The notes beneath the pieces are model-generated. The model had not been told where the DNA came from. It saw nothing but the letters and a program-made list of their open reading frames with translations, and ran no database searches. Below, piece after piece: positions 1 to 5,848 of a DNA stretch of 22,466 nucleotides (positions are counted from its first letter, which is position 1; the number at the start of each line of letters is the position of its first letter). The DNA comes from a virus, in the IMG/VR virus record IMGVR_UViG_3300030419_003948, positions 1 through 22,466 of that record, one strand, 5' to 3'. Position numbers and translations under genes: made by a program.

Positions 1-345
1 GCGAAGTAATTGTATCCAATTACAAAATGAATCATAGTCTATTTTTGCCTTCAAATATTCTTTTCTAGCAGGACTAAGTTGATCTTTAATAAATGTTGTG
101 CTGTACTCTTGACTTGCATTAGCTCTTATCTCGCTTTCTCCTACTCCTTTTCCCCCATCCAGAAATTCCGTAGATTTTCCGTCTCTCGTTGGTTTCTTTA
201 AGTCTATTAGATCCTCGTATTTTGACTGTGCTTCTACGAGAACGTACCCTAGTTCTCTTTGTCGGTGAATTATCTTGTTGGGATCGAATTGTAATATCTC
301 CCAATCCTCCTTTATGGGCATTCCAATATCTTTTTGCTCGTTCAT
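1..345 (-). CDS. Phage protein of unknown function, partial (runs off left edge)
   Basis: An open frame of 115 codons runs leftward from an ATG at 345 to base 1 without a stop, so the C-terminus lies outside the window. A strong Shine-Dalgarno AAGGAGG sits 9 nt upstream of the ATG. The product is hydrophilic and mixed charge, with a plausible protein-like composition (residues 91-115 contain ARKEYLKAKIDYDSF and look helical), resembling small phage proteins with a helical C-terminal part, but I do not recognise a family. It begins inside the HNH nuclease reading frame and overlaps it by 227 bp in another frame. Its ribosome binding site and residue composition look more natural than the overlapping HNH tail, so I regard this as the real gene over that stretch. 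Confidence 0.7.
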   Translation of the reverse strand, partial: MNEQKDIGMPIKEDWEILQFDPNKIIHRQRELGYVLVEAQSKYEDLIDLKKPTRDGKSTEFLDGGKGVGESEIRANASQEYSTTFIKDQLSPARKEYLKAKIDYDSFCNWIQLLR

Positions 346-586
346 AAGGGTTTACCTCCTTGTTAATTTCCCAGAATTTTTTTTCAGTAATTCTGTGCAA
401 CTCTGAGTGATGAAAAACACAGAGTGGCACAGTAAATTGATCACCCACCTTGAGCGACATCGCTTGTGGTTGTGATAACGTGAGATGATGTGCTTGGACA
501 TCACTTCTTCCACAAATGAGACATGGCTGTTCAGAAATTCTTCGTAAGTGTTGTTCTGATCTGTATCTCGGTTCATCACTTCTCAA
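119..586 (-). CDS. HNH endonuclease (DUF968/Ref-like zinc-binding nuclease) with odd basic tail
   Basis: The 155-aa frame has a zinc-binding HNH signature: C22-x2-C25, HH at 33-34, D49, PLC at 54-56, HH at 59-60 and H64. This spacing resembles HNH proteins of the DUF968 / phage Ref group, which sit in phage recombination modules and cut DNA. The domain is complete by about residue 92; such proteins often end here. The remaining 63 residues are an Arg/Lys/Ser-rich tail that shares its DNA with the next gene (1-345) in another frame. The apparent start is a TTG whose last two bases are shared with the preceding gene's TGA stop, implying translational coupling. Nuclease family is fairly sure; the tail may be a by-product of a lost stop codon. 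Confidence 0.8.
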   Translation of the reverse strand: MRSDEPRYRSEQHLRRISEQPCLICGRSDVQAHHLTLSQPQAMSLKVGDQFTVPLCVFHHSELHRITEKKFWEINKEVNPYERAKRYWNAHKGGLGDITIRSQQDNSPTKRTRVRSRRSTVKIRGSNRLKETNERRKIYGISGWGKRSRRKRDKS

Positions 587-831
587 AATGGAATATCTGG
601 TTCTTCTTCTGAAGATCTATTACTATTAAAACCAGAAGTTTTTTCTTGAGGTGTTGTAATTTTAAGAGAAACCATAGGAGAGCCATCCTTTGTTTTTCCA
701 CCCCACAACGCACCATTGTAAACACCAGCAGGAATATTCTGCTCTATCGTAATTTTATTATTTGTATAGCTAGGGTGCTTTTCATCCTTTTTATAATCGT
801 TTTTAAATAGATTTATTTTAACTTCAACCAT
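583..831 (-). CDS. Small ssDNA-binding-type protein with SSB-like acidic tip
   Basis: An 82-aa protein. Residues 5-60 (LFKN, KHPSY, GVYNGALWGGKTKDG, SLKI) resemble small single-domain phage/plasmid proteins of the DUF736 kind, probably a small beta-barrel. A Ser/Asn-rich linker follows, then the acidic C-terminus EEEPDIPF. That ending closely matches the D-I-P-F tip with which bacterial single-stranded-DNA-binding proteins recruit repair partners. It lies immediately downstream of the ERF annealing gene (8-bp overlap with that ORF's end) with GGAGG about 10 nt before its ATG. I infer that it coats ssDNA or recruits host factors during recombination; it is not a canonical full-length SSB, and binding is not demonstrated by sequence alone. 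Confidence 0.6.
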   Translation of the reverse strand: MVEVKINLFKNDYKKDEKHPSYTNNKITIEQNIPAGVYNGALWGGKTKDGSPMVSLKITTPQEKTSGFNSNRSSEEEPDIPF

Positions 832-1558
832 CTACTGTTTTCCTCCATGCTCTGACATTATTCTCAACATCTTTTCTGAACCTTTCAGATAATCCATTGA
901 CGAAATTTACATTATCTTTGACGAGTTTGTCAATATCGTCATTTGATTTTAATTTTCTTAATTCTGATAGAAAATTATTAACTTTTTCAACTTCTGATCC
1001 TCCGTTTTCTTGACCTCCAACCACTTTAAGATTAGTATTTTTCTTACTATTTGATTGAAATTCTAAAGTATTATCAAAATTGTGTGCAGGTAAACCATCT
1101 GCATCTGGAGAAGCAACCATATCTTTATCTTCTCCTGTCGGTATCATAAACAATCCTCTTAAAAACTGTTTTAAAGCATAGGATTGTGCTGTGCCGTAGG
1201 CTTGAGCCCCACGAGGATCAACTCGTATTGTTCTTCGTAATGGGTGTGCCCACATCTTGCCAGATTTGTGGACAAGAATAAAATTAAAGACAATAATCAA
1301 TGATTTGTTATCAACTTTCTCATCAATCTCATCCATCATTATAGTTAGTCCTGCTTCAGCCAATACCTTACCATAAACTTCTAGGAAATCATCAATACCT
1401 GCAAATTTATAGTTTGCAAATTCATTTCGATTTCCTTTATAAAGTTTAACTGCCCCACTTGATACCTCATTGAGAGCATTAGCAATCTCTGGTGGCATGG
1501 GTGGAAGAGAGGGTAAGATACTGTTCTCTGGAACTTGGACATATTTAATATCGTTCAT
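824..1558 (-). CDS. erf: ERF-family single-strand annealing recombinase
   Basis: The product is 244 aa from the ATG at 1558, which is preceded by GGAGG at good spacing and overlaps the upstream stop (TAATG); a start 4 codons earlier has poorer context. Residues 25-150 match the ERF family: a helical start (EIANALNEVSSG), the NYKFAGIDDFLEVYGKVLAEAGL segment around residues 49-71, a beta segment ending in HKSGKMW, and the hallmark block with GTAQSYALKQFLRGLF followed by IPTGEDKD (122-146). ERF proteins bind and anneal single strands in phage recombination, working with a 5' exonuclease; such a nuclease is encoded immediately upstream. The C-terminal 90 residues are a variable linker with Asn/Ser-rich and charged stretches. 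Family assignment is strong. Confidence 0.92.
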   Translation of the reverse strand: MNDIKYVQVPENSILPSLPPMPPEIANALNEVSSGAVKLYKGNRNEFANYKFAGIDDFLEVYGKVLAEAGLTIMMDEIDEKVDNKSLIIVFNFILVHKSGKMWAHPLRRTIRVDPRGAQAYGTAQSYALKQFLRGLFMIPTGEDKDMVASPDADGLPAHNFDNTLEFQSNSKKNTNLKVVGGQENGGSEVEKVNNFLSELRKLKSNDDIDKLVKDNVNFVNGLSERFRKDVENNVRAWRKTVDG

Positions 1559-2448
1559 TAGAACCTCCATATCTTTCTTCTTGCGTTAAGTTTTTCTTTA
1601 TTTTTCCAAATCCAATCATCTGGATTTGGGGGGTGCATGTCAGCAACTTCTTGCCAAGTTTGACACCTAGAAAGTGTTGTTTTCAGCGAAGAAATAACTG
1701 AATACAATCTTTCTTTCCAATCTTCGTCTGGATTTTCTTCCATATATTCTCGGATTGAAAACCTATTCGTATCAGCAGAATAGGTAACTTTTTTTGTTTT
1801 CTTATTTGTTGATTTTCTTGATAAAATTTGATGAAATTCAACATCACCTTTTTCCTTATTGTAATCTTGTCCATAATAATAAAACATTCCTTGCAACCAA
1901 TAACCAAAATTCATTTCAGACGATTGTTTTTTCGGAACTTTAATATCTACTGTTAAAGGGAATCTATCTTTCTCAAATTCATAATCGGTATAACCAATCA
2001 TGTCTGGTAGATCTTCATCACCAAATAATTCAGATAGACTAATAATAACTTTCTTTTGTGTACCTTTATAGTTTCCAGATTTTTGAACAACATCAATTAC
2101 CTTATCTACCATTGGTCGAAGTGTTTTTCTTTTTTCTTTTTCCTCATCTGATTGAGGAAGAATATCACCATTCTCATCTTTTTTTTCTACTGCCCCATCA
2201 AATAATGCTTCTGCATAATTATAAACTGTGTCTGGATTATTAGGTCTTTGTTCAGCAAAAAGAGTACCAGAACTCTCAATAACATTACCCCCAATCATAG
2301 CTATATTGGGAGAAAAGCTACATTTAAAACCATAAGTCATTAACCAATCAGAATTATAACAAAGGTAAGAATTCAAGTGGGCAGGTGATAAATGGTGAAT
2401 ACCAAATCTTTTCCATACTAATGGATCTCTAAATTTTGTGTCTGTCAT
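1558..2448 (-). CDS. PD-(D/E)XK exonuclease (RecB/Cas4-like), recombination partner of ERF
   Basis: A 296-aa protein. The catalytic core of PD-(D/E)XK nucleases is visible: GYTDY (D155), VDIKV (D168, K170), then the Q-x3-Y type motif in WLQGMFYYYG (Q186, Y190-Y192). The N-terminus has the SPAHLNSYL segment typical of RecB/Cas4-like nucleases, and GGNVIE around 53-58 aligns with the region that carries a catalytic His or Glu in relatives. No iron-sulphur cysteine cluster is evident. It likely resects double-stranded ends to make the ssDNA that ERF anneals. GGAGGAG precedes the ATG; the stop overlaps the ERF start. Confidence in the fold is high, in exact polarity low. Confidence 0.85.
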   Translation of the reverse strand: MTDTKFRDPLVWKRFGIHHLSPAHLNSYLCYNSDWLMTYGFKCSFSPNIAMIGGNVIESSGTLFAEQRPNNPDTVYNYAEALFDGAVEKKDENGDILPQSDEEKEKRKTLRPMVDKVIDVVQKSGNYKGTQKKVIISLSELFGDEDLPDMIGYTDYEFEKDRFPLTVDIKVPKKQSSEMNFGYWLQGMFYYYGQDYNKEKGDVEFHQILSRKSTNKKTKKVTYSADTNRFSIREYMEENPDEDWKERLYSVISSLKTTLSRCQTWQEVADMHPPNPDDWIWKNKEKLNARRKIWRF

Positions 2449-2630
2449 GGTAATTTCTCCTCCGATATAAGAGTTGCATTTTCATAATCTTTTTTCTCAA
2501 CATAAAGATCATCATAAGTGATTTCATAACCACCTTCTTTAACTAAAATTTTTTCTGCTTCTTTCTTTGTATGTGCTTCAATCTCATAAACTAATTCTGC
2601 ACTTACACTAAATGTATATCTATTTTTCAC
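2445..2630 (-). CDS. Small DpnD/PcfM-like protein
   Basis: A 61-aa protein with a beta-alpha-beta pattern: YTFSVSAELVYEIEA strand region, then the helix THKKEAEKIL-type segment (residues 20-31) and a final strand. This is the pattern of the DpnD/PcfM-like small phage/plasmid proteins, whose role is unknown. The start is a GTG preceded by AAGGAGG; its GTGA overlaps the stop of the zinc-finger gene upstream, and its own stop overlaps the exonuclease start, so the genes are translationally coupled. Confidence 0.6.
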   Translation of the reverse strand: MKNRYTFSVSAELVYEIEAHTKKEAEKILVKEGGYEITYDDLYVEKKDYENATLISEEKLP

Positions 2631-2788
2631 GAATACCTCCTTCTACAACTAGGACACAAACGATGAAATTTGTGTTCACTTAAAAATTCATTATTGCAAA
2701 TTTCAAAATTCATACACTTCTTCATTTCTTTTTTATGCTTGTTATCAGCTTTTGGTTTTGAATTGTTATAATAATCTGGTTTTTCCAT
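2627..2788 (-). CDS. Small zinc-finger protein (53 aa)
   Basis: Reading the minus strand from the ATG at 2788 gives 53 codons with AAGGA 5 nt before the start. The C-terminal half holds C25, C31, then H39, H42, C45 and C48 (LCPSCRR), i.e. a CxxC knuckle paired with an upstream Cys pair, a pattern common in tiny phage zinc-finger proteins that probably bind nucleic acid. The N-terminus is Lys-rich. It is the first gene of the leftward recombination operon, and its stop overlaps the next GTG start. The 3' arm of leader element B lies 16 nt upstream of the start, so translation of this gene is the likely target of that structure. Confidence 0.72.
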   Translation of the reverse strand: MEKPDYYNNSKPKADNKHKKEMKKCMNFEICNNEFLSEHKFHRLCPSCRRRYS

Positions 2789-2803
2789 TACATTCCTTTT
2801 TTA

Positions 2804-2910
2804 TGGGTAGTTTACAGGAACTCTTGACTACTTTGTGTAATAGAGAGACAGATATATTAAAAGCTATGTACATCTCATCAAACACAATCCTACTTGGCAC
2901 TACCCAAGCC
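2804..2910 (-). promoter_or_regulatory. Leader RNA element B (hairpin plus distal complementary arm)
   Basis: On the minus strand GGC-TTGGGTAGT-GCC (2910-2896) forms a short hairpin; alternatively CTTGG/CCAAG pair. The loop segment TGGGTAGT is fully complementary to ACTACCCA (2811-2804), which lies just before the AAGGA of the zinc-finger gene. Pairing would make a pseudoknot closing about 85 nt. The element is a tandem neighbour of copy A and is related to copy C near 12045-12098. Confidence 0.55.
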
Positions 2911-2916
2911 TTTTTA

Positions 2917-2966
2917 TTAAGTAGTTTTACGCAACGCATGTGTTCAGATGGCACTACCCAAGCCAT
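2917..2966 (-). promoter_or_regulatory. Leader RNA element A (hairpin plus distal complementary arm)
   Basis: On the minus strand ATGGC-TTGGGTAGT-GCCAT (2966-2948) is a perfect 5-bp hairpin with a 9-nt loop. The loop TTGGGTAGT can pair with ACTACTTAA (2925-2917) using two G-U pairs, giving 9 pairs and an H-type pseudoknot. The sequence around the distal arm (AAACTACTTAATAAAAAGG) parallels that of copy B (AAACTACCCATAAAAAAGG). Confidence 0.55.
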
Positions 2967-3042
2967 ATTTAACAGAGCTTGTATGTCCCAATTTTACATA
3001 CCAGAATACGAAACTTTGGCTTGGGTTCTCTCTATTAAAACT

Positions 3043-3134
3043 CTTTAAACTTTCGTAAGAGGCGTGGCAGGATTTTCTTTTATCCACGATTATTCTATTC
3101 GTCAATAGACCCCTCCTCTTACGAAAATTTAAAG
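3043..3134 (-). repeat. Long inverted repeat enclosing two hairpins (three-way-junction RNA candidate)
   Basis: Arms 3043-3062 and 3115-3134 are complementary over 20 bp with a single difference, which is a G-U pair if the minus strand is transcribed but a C/A mismatch on the plus strand. Between the arms lie two smaller inverted repeats: CGTGG/CCACG (3063-3067 with 3084-3088) and TCTATT/AATAGA around a 4-nt loop. The fold is therefore a three-way junction within the long leader of the leftward operon. Confidence 0.65.
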
Positions 3135-3347
3135 TTGAAGGTAGAGCATCAAGCAGGATGTAAAGAAAACTAAAGACCTTCCTGTCAAAATCTTTTTCAC
3201 ATTTTCTCACTACTCTACCTCCAGTATCAAGGGATGAGAACAAAAAACGAAATAAGGGAATATACAAACAATTAGGATATATCCGTCTTGTTGCCATTGT
3301 ATATAATTTTTTCATTTTTATTCTCATATACCCATATAATGACTTTT

Positions 3348-3376
3348 TTGACATTATCAACACTTTTTTTTAATTT
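3348..3376 (+). promoter_or_regulatory. Sigma70-like promoter for rightward replication genes
   Basis: TTGACA (3348-3353), a 17-bp spacer and TAATTT (3371-3376). The -35 is perfect and the -10 moderate. It points to the replication gene at 3608 with a leader of roughly 225 nt. It overlaps the leftward promoter at 3353-3381 almost completely. Confidence 0.5.
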
Positions 3377-3381
3377 GACAA
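3353..3381 (-). promoter_or_regulatory. Sigma70-like promoter for leftward recombination operon
   Basis: On the minus strand TTGTCA (3381-3376), a 17-bp spacer and GATAAT (3358-3353). It would transcribe leftward through the inverted repeat and the leader elements A and B into the zinc-finger, exonuclease and ERF genes. Confidence 0.5.
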
Positions 3382-3607
3382 AACTTTTTTCACACATTAA
3401 AGGATATAACATTAACTTGGTTGACTATTATGAAAAGTCTTATCGGATAATCGTGAGAGTCCTAGTGCTGAATCGAAAGACCACTTTGATTTGAGAGTTA
3501 GAAGATATAATGACACTACAGGATATGGGTCAATAATTAAGTTCCTGTCCCAATGAATTGACATTGAGGGTATAAAACACACCCAAGTTAATATAAAGGG
3601 AGTATAA

Positions 3608-4507
3608 ATGGGAGATGGAAAAAAGAAAATAATTTTTGTGAAGTGGTTTCCAGACGATTACATTACAGGATGTGAGCTCTTATCTTGGCAATCTGAACTC
3701 GTTTATTCAAGAATAATTAATAGAGTATATAACACCACCAATAAACTTTATGATGAAGATGTTACTTGGAATATACTTGTTCAAAAGATAGAAAAATACG
3801 CAGATATAACAAAAATAAAGGAAGAATTGCTGAGAAAAGATAAGATATATATTTCAGAGGGTAAAATAAAGAATAAAAGTTGTGACAAATACCTTAAAGA
3901 AACAGAGGAATTCCAAGAAAATGCTTCAGAAAGAGGAAGAAAAGGGGCAGAAGGTAGATGGAATAAAGATAAAAATGCTTCAAGCAATGCTTCAAGCAAT
4001 GCACAAGCAATGGGTAACCACAAGCCACAAGCCACAAACCATAAACCATTAAATTATAAAACTATAATGGAGACATGGAACAGGATAGTCCCCACCTCTC
4101 ATATTCAACAAATGAATGATACAAGAAAGAAATTGTTTCAATCTAGGTTTAAAACTTTTTTTAAAGAAAGTTATGAGGAATGGGAGAAATTTTTAAATAG
4201 AATATCCAAGATTAGCTTCTTATGGGGAAGTAATGATAGACAATGGAAAGCAGACTTTAACTGGGTTTTAAATGAAAACAATCTTCTCAAAATATTAGAG
4301 GGAAAGTATGAAACTGAAACAAAAAATACTTCTACATTTTCATCTGATAGACATTATGATTCAAGGTTAAAAATGTTTAGCGAGGGTAAAGTAACCAATT
4401 TTATGAAGGTTTTTGCTAATCAACATGAGGGTGAAGTAAGAGAAATGGTACAAAAAGGTGATTTAACTAAAGAAAGAGCAGAAGAATTGGGGATAGAAAT
4501 TGGCTAA
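3608..4507 (+). CDS. Phage replication protein with DUF1376-type N-terminal domain
   Basis: A 299-aa protein with GGGAG before its ATG. Residues 8-95 match the DUF1376 pattern (KWFPDDYI, LLSWQSELVYSRIIN, then a winged-helix-like run), found at the N-terminus of phage replication initiators or organisers. Residues 100-150 form a low-complexity linker (GRKGAEGRW, NASSNASSNAQAMGN, HKPQATNHKP). The C-terminal part (150-235: IMETWNRIV, RFKTFFKESYEEWEKFLNRI, FLWGSNDRQWKADFNWVLN) is the helical domain often annexed to such proteins, with the typical WKADFxWVL ending that precedes a variable tail. It probably binds the origin and loads the replisome. The linker DNA holds iteron-like repeats. Followed directly by the 4500 gene with 8-bp overlap. 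Confidence 0.85.
   Translation: MGDGKKKIIFVKWFPDDYITGCELLSWQSELVYSRIINRVYNTTNKLYDEDVTWNILVQKIEKYADITKIKEELLRKDKIYISEGKIKNKSCDKYLKETEEFQENASERGRKGAEGRWNKDKNASSNASSNAQAMGNHKPQATNHKPLNYKTIMETWNRIVPTSHIQQMNDTRKKLFQSRFKTFFKESYEEWEKFLNRISKISFLWGSNDRQWKADFNWVLNENNLLKILEGKYETETKNTSTFSSDRHYDSRLKMFSEGKVTNFMKVFANQHEGEVREMVQKGDLTKERAEELGIEIG
3974..4068 (+). repeat. Iteron-like direct repeats plus AT-rich tract inside the replication gene (candidate origin)
   Basis: Four repeats follow one another: AATGCTTCAAGC (3974-3985 and 3986-3997, identical), AATGCACAAGC (3998-4008) and AATGGGTAACC (4009-4019). Then come four 7-mers ACAAGCC, ACAAGCC, ACAAACC, ATAAACC (4020-4047), and an AT-only-rich tract (4048-4068). 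Position in the linker of the initiator gene mirrors the lambda origin within gene O. Confidence 0.55.
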
Positions 4508-5024
4508 AAGAGGAAGACCTAAAAAAGATCCTGTTGTAAGGGATAAGGGGACACCAGAACTGATTATGCACAAAACAATGCTAGTTGGTGATGGAGATTC
4601 CACACTAACGACTACTGCTATTGATATTCATTTAGCAAGAAAACTTATATCAGTAGATCAACACACAGCAGGAAGAAGATTTTCTCACCTACACTATGTA
4701 GAATTTGGCAAAGTTTATAGTCAAAGTAGCATGGGTAAGATATTATCTGGTCAATCACAAAGTAAGGAAATATTGGGAAATCCAAGTAGATTTGAGGAGT
4801 TTATCCATAAGTATTATGATGGGGCAAGATTGTATTTATACACACATGGTGGCATAAATGTGTTAAGAACAGCATTAGGTATCATTTGCTATGATAAACA
4901 CCCTAATTATCTTAAAAATATCTATGAGCCAATGGACGATATTATACTTGCTGAAGTGAGAAAAAGTTTAACTTTATTAAAAAAATTTTTTAGTGAGCCA
5001 GTTAAAAAAATCATTGGAAAATAG
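4500..5024 (+). CDS. Unknown protein with AT-hook-like N-terminus
   Basis: A 174-aa product starting at a TTG (4500) that overlaps the end of the replication gene; GGGGA lies about 6-10 nt upstream. The N-terminus MAKRGRPKKDP contains an AT-hook-like RGRPKK, common in DNA-binding phage proteins. The core (AIDIHLARKLISVDQHTAGRRFSHL is the most characteristic stretch, at about residues 41-64) recalls uncharacterised alphaproteobacterial/phage proteins with an LxxARxLIxxxQHxAGxRF pattern. The end is Lys-rich and amphipathic. Its coupling to the replication protein suggests a role in DNA replication or its control; I do not know the function. Confidence 0.7.
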   Translation: MAKRGRPKKDPVVRDKGTPELIMHKTMLVGDGDSTLTTTAIDIHLARKLISVDQHTAGRRFSHLHYVEFGKVYSQSSMGKILSGQSQSKEILGNPSRFEEFIHKYYDGARLYLYTHGGINVLRTALGIICYDKHPNYLKNIYEPMDDIILAEVRKSLTLLKKFFSEPVKKIIGK

Positions 5025-5033
5025 CGATTTTCC

Positions 5034-5062
5034 TTGACAAATTGAAATTTTTTCTTTAAAAT
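5034..5062 (+). promoter_or_regulatory. Strong sigma70-like promoter of the intergenic small RNA
   Basis: TTGACA (5034-5039), exactly 17 bp, TAAAAT (5057-5062): near consensus. It begins 9 bp after the stop of the upstream gene and no gene follows on this strand before the terminator at 5156-5179. Confidence 0.65.
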
Positions 5063-5068
5063 TACACT

Positions 5069-5179
5069 TATAATTGTAAAATGGGTTAAGTATGTCAAGA
5101 GTTATTTAAAATAATCTTGAATAAATATTTTTACATAGCAAAAACACAGTAAAACAGCCGATATTATCGGCTTTTTTTT
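5069..5179 (+). ncRNA. Predicted free-standing small RNA (about 110 nt)
   Basis: A near-consensus promoter and a strong intrinsic terminator bracket about 110 nt between two convergent genes, with no open frame carrying a ribosome binding site. The transcript would be AT-rich with a GC-rich terminal hairpin (AGCCGAT/ATCGGCT), as in Hfq-type small RNAs. It would end 8 bp from the 3' end of the convergent lysozyme gene. Start is inferred as about 7 nt after the -10. No known RNA family is recognised. Confidence 0.5.
5156..5179 (+). terminator. Intrinsic terminator
   Basis: Perfect stem AGCCGAT-ATT-ATCGGCT followed by eight T. On the minus strand the tail (TGTTTT) is weaker, but it may also end the leftward lysozyme transcript. 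Confidence 0.9.
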
Positions 5180-5186
5180 ATTCTAA

Positions 5187-5699
5187 TTACATGAAATTTG
5201 CTTGTATCTTTTTAATAATTTTCTTAACTTTTTGTTCATACAAAGGATCTTCTGCATAATTGTAAAGTTTATCAACTAACTTATCAACATCTATTTCATC
5301 ATTAATATATTGTCCAAATAGAGTATCTTGAAATTCTAGATAGTTAATGTCCGTTGTCAACAGTTCCATATAATGATTAACAGAATCACACCTTGTGTGA
5401 TATGACCTTAATTTTTTTTTATTACCCTCTAAAGAAGTAATATAATCTTCTCCTTCCAAAGCAATAATACCAAATAGGTTATTTGCTTCCTTATAAAATC
5501 TGGAAGTTCCATATCCTGTTTCTTGTATCGCTTGAGCTATCACCAGAACAAGTGGTATTCGTAAAGATGGATCAACCATAGCATTATATTCAATCGCACA
5601 TTGTTTTACTTCTTCAACAAATGAATGTTGATACATAAAATCATAATCAATTTGTGGCTGATTACACAAAAGAAATAATGTTGCACATAAATGTTTCAT
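5187..5699 (-). CDS. Glucosaminidase-type lysozyme (GH73/Bax-like), likely endolysin
   Basis: A 170-aa protein. Residues 45-80 carry the GH73/Bax glucosaminidase signature: SLRIPLVLVIAQAIQETGYG with the catalytic-type Glu in QETGYGTSRF, followed by NNLFGI and later YHTRCDSVNHYMELL (about 117-131), the usual F/Y-x-S-xx-xSxxxY region. The enzyme cleaves the N-acetylglucosaminyl bond in peptidoglycan and is a candidate phage endolysin. The N-terminus MKHLCATLFLLC is a short hydrophobic run that could act as a signal or signal-arrest segment, so export may not need a holin. It is the last gene of the leftward cluster; its start ATG overlaps the TGA of the 50-aa gene upstream (ATGA). Confidence 0.85.
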   Translation of the reverse strand: MKHLCATLFLLCNQPQIDYDFMYQHSFVEEVKQCAIEYNAMVDPSLRIPLVLVIAQAIQETGYGTSRFYKEANNLFGIIALEGEDYITSLEGNKKKLRSYHTRCDSVNHYMELLTTDINYLEFQDTLFGQYINDEIDVDKLVDKLYNYAEDPLYEQKVKKIIKKIQANFM

Positions 5700-5848
5700 T
5701 CAGTTTCTTCCTTGTTACTATTAATTTCTTTCTCGGCTGATTTTACACAATCCTCTTGATAAGTTTGCCATAAATTTTCTGTTTCTATACAGATCATAAT
5801 ATATCTACGAGCAAGTTCATCAATCTTTTTATCAATATCATCATTCAT
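5696..5848 (-). CDS. Small hypothetical protein (50 aa) coupled to the lysozyme
   Basis: ATG at 5848 opens 50 codons ending in TGA at 5698-5696, overlapping the lysozyme ATG. Acidic at both ends (MNDDIDKKIDEL..., ...NSNKEETE), helical, with a central segment RRYIMICIETENLW. No transmembrane segment is evident. The start overlaps the end of the preceding gene by 8 bp. Such chained overlaps on both sides support a real gene. Function unknown; the position next to an endolysin would fit a lysis accessory role but nothing in the sequence proves it. Confidence 0.6.
   Translation of the reverse strand: MNDDIDKKIDELARRYIMICIETENLWQTYQEDCVKSAEKEINSNKEETE

Larger units (their letters stand above)
2789..3607. 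other. Gene-free control region between divergent operons
   Basis: This 819-bp stretch separates the leftward recombination operon from the rightward replication genes. Open frames here have no ribosome binding sites or recognisable products. It holds face-to-face promoters (3348-3381), a long inverted repeat (3043-3134), and two tandem leader elements (2804-2966). The leftward transcript from the 3353-3381 promoter would have a leader of about 560 nt, and the rightward one a leader of about 225 nt. Confidence 0.75.

Noticed and set aside
352-579. Alternative minus-strand frame (75 codons) within the HNH nuclease gene
   Set aside because: The CxxC/HH/HH motif is in the other frame; the alternative has no domain and no binding site of its own.
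2766-2966. Minus-strand open frame of 66 codons with a repeated AWVVPS segment
   Set aside because: The protein repeat is a by-product of the duplicated leader element (GGCTTGGGTAGTGCC) and the frame runs into the zinc-finger gene without a binding site; it is better explained as RNA structure.
3043-3134. Hammerhead-type self-cleaving ribozyme in the three-way junction
   Set aside because: The CUGANGA and GAAA core motifs are not found in the junction; only a near match lies in a loop.
2752-3494. Open frames of 68-139 codons on both strands in the control region (for example 2752-3048, 2944-3363, 3288-3494)
   Set aside because: None has a Shine-Dalgarno, a recognisable motif or a natural composition, and they overlap the inverted repeat and promoters.
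3974-4047. CRISPR-like repeat array
   Set aside because: Repeats are 7-12 bp, adjacent and without spacers, and lie in a coding linker; they fit iterons.
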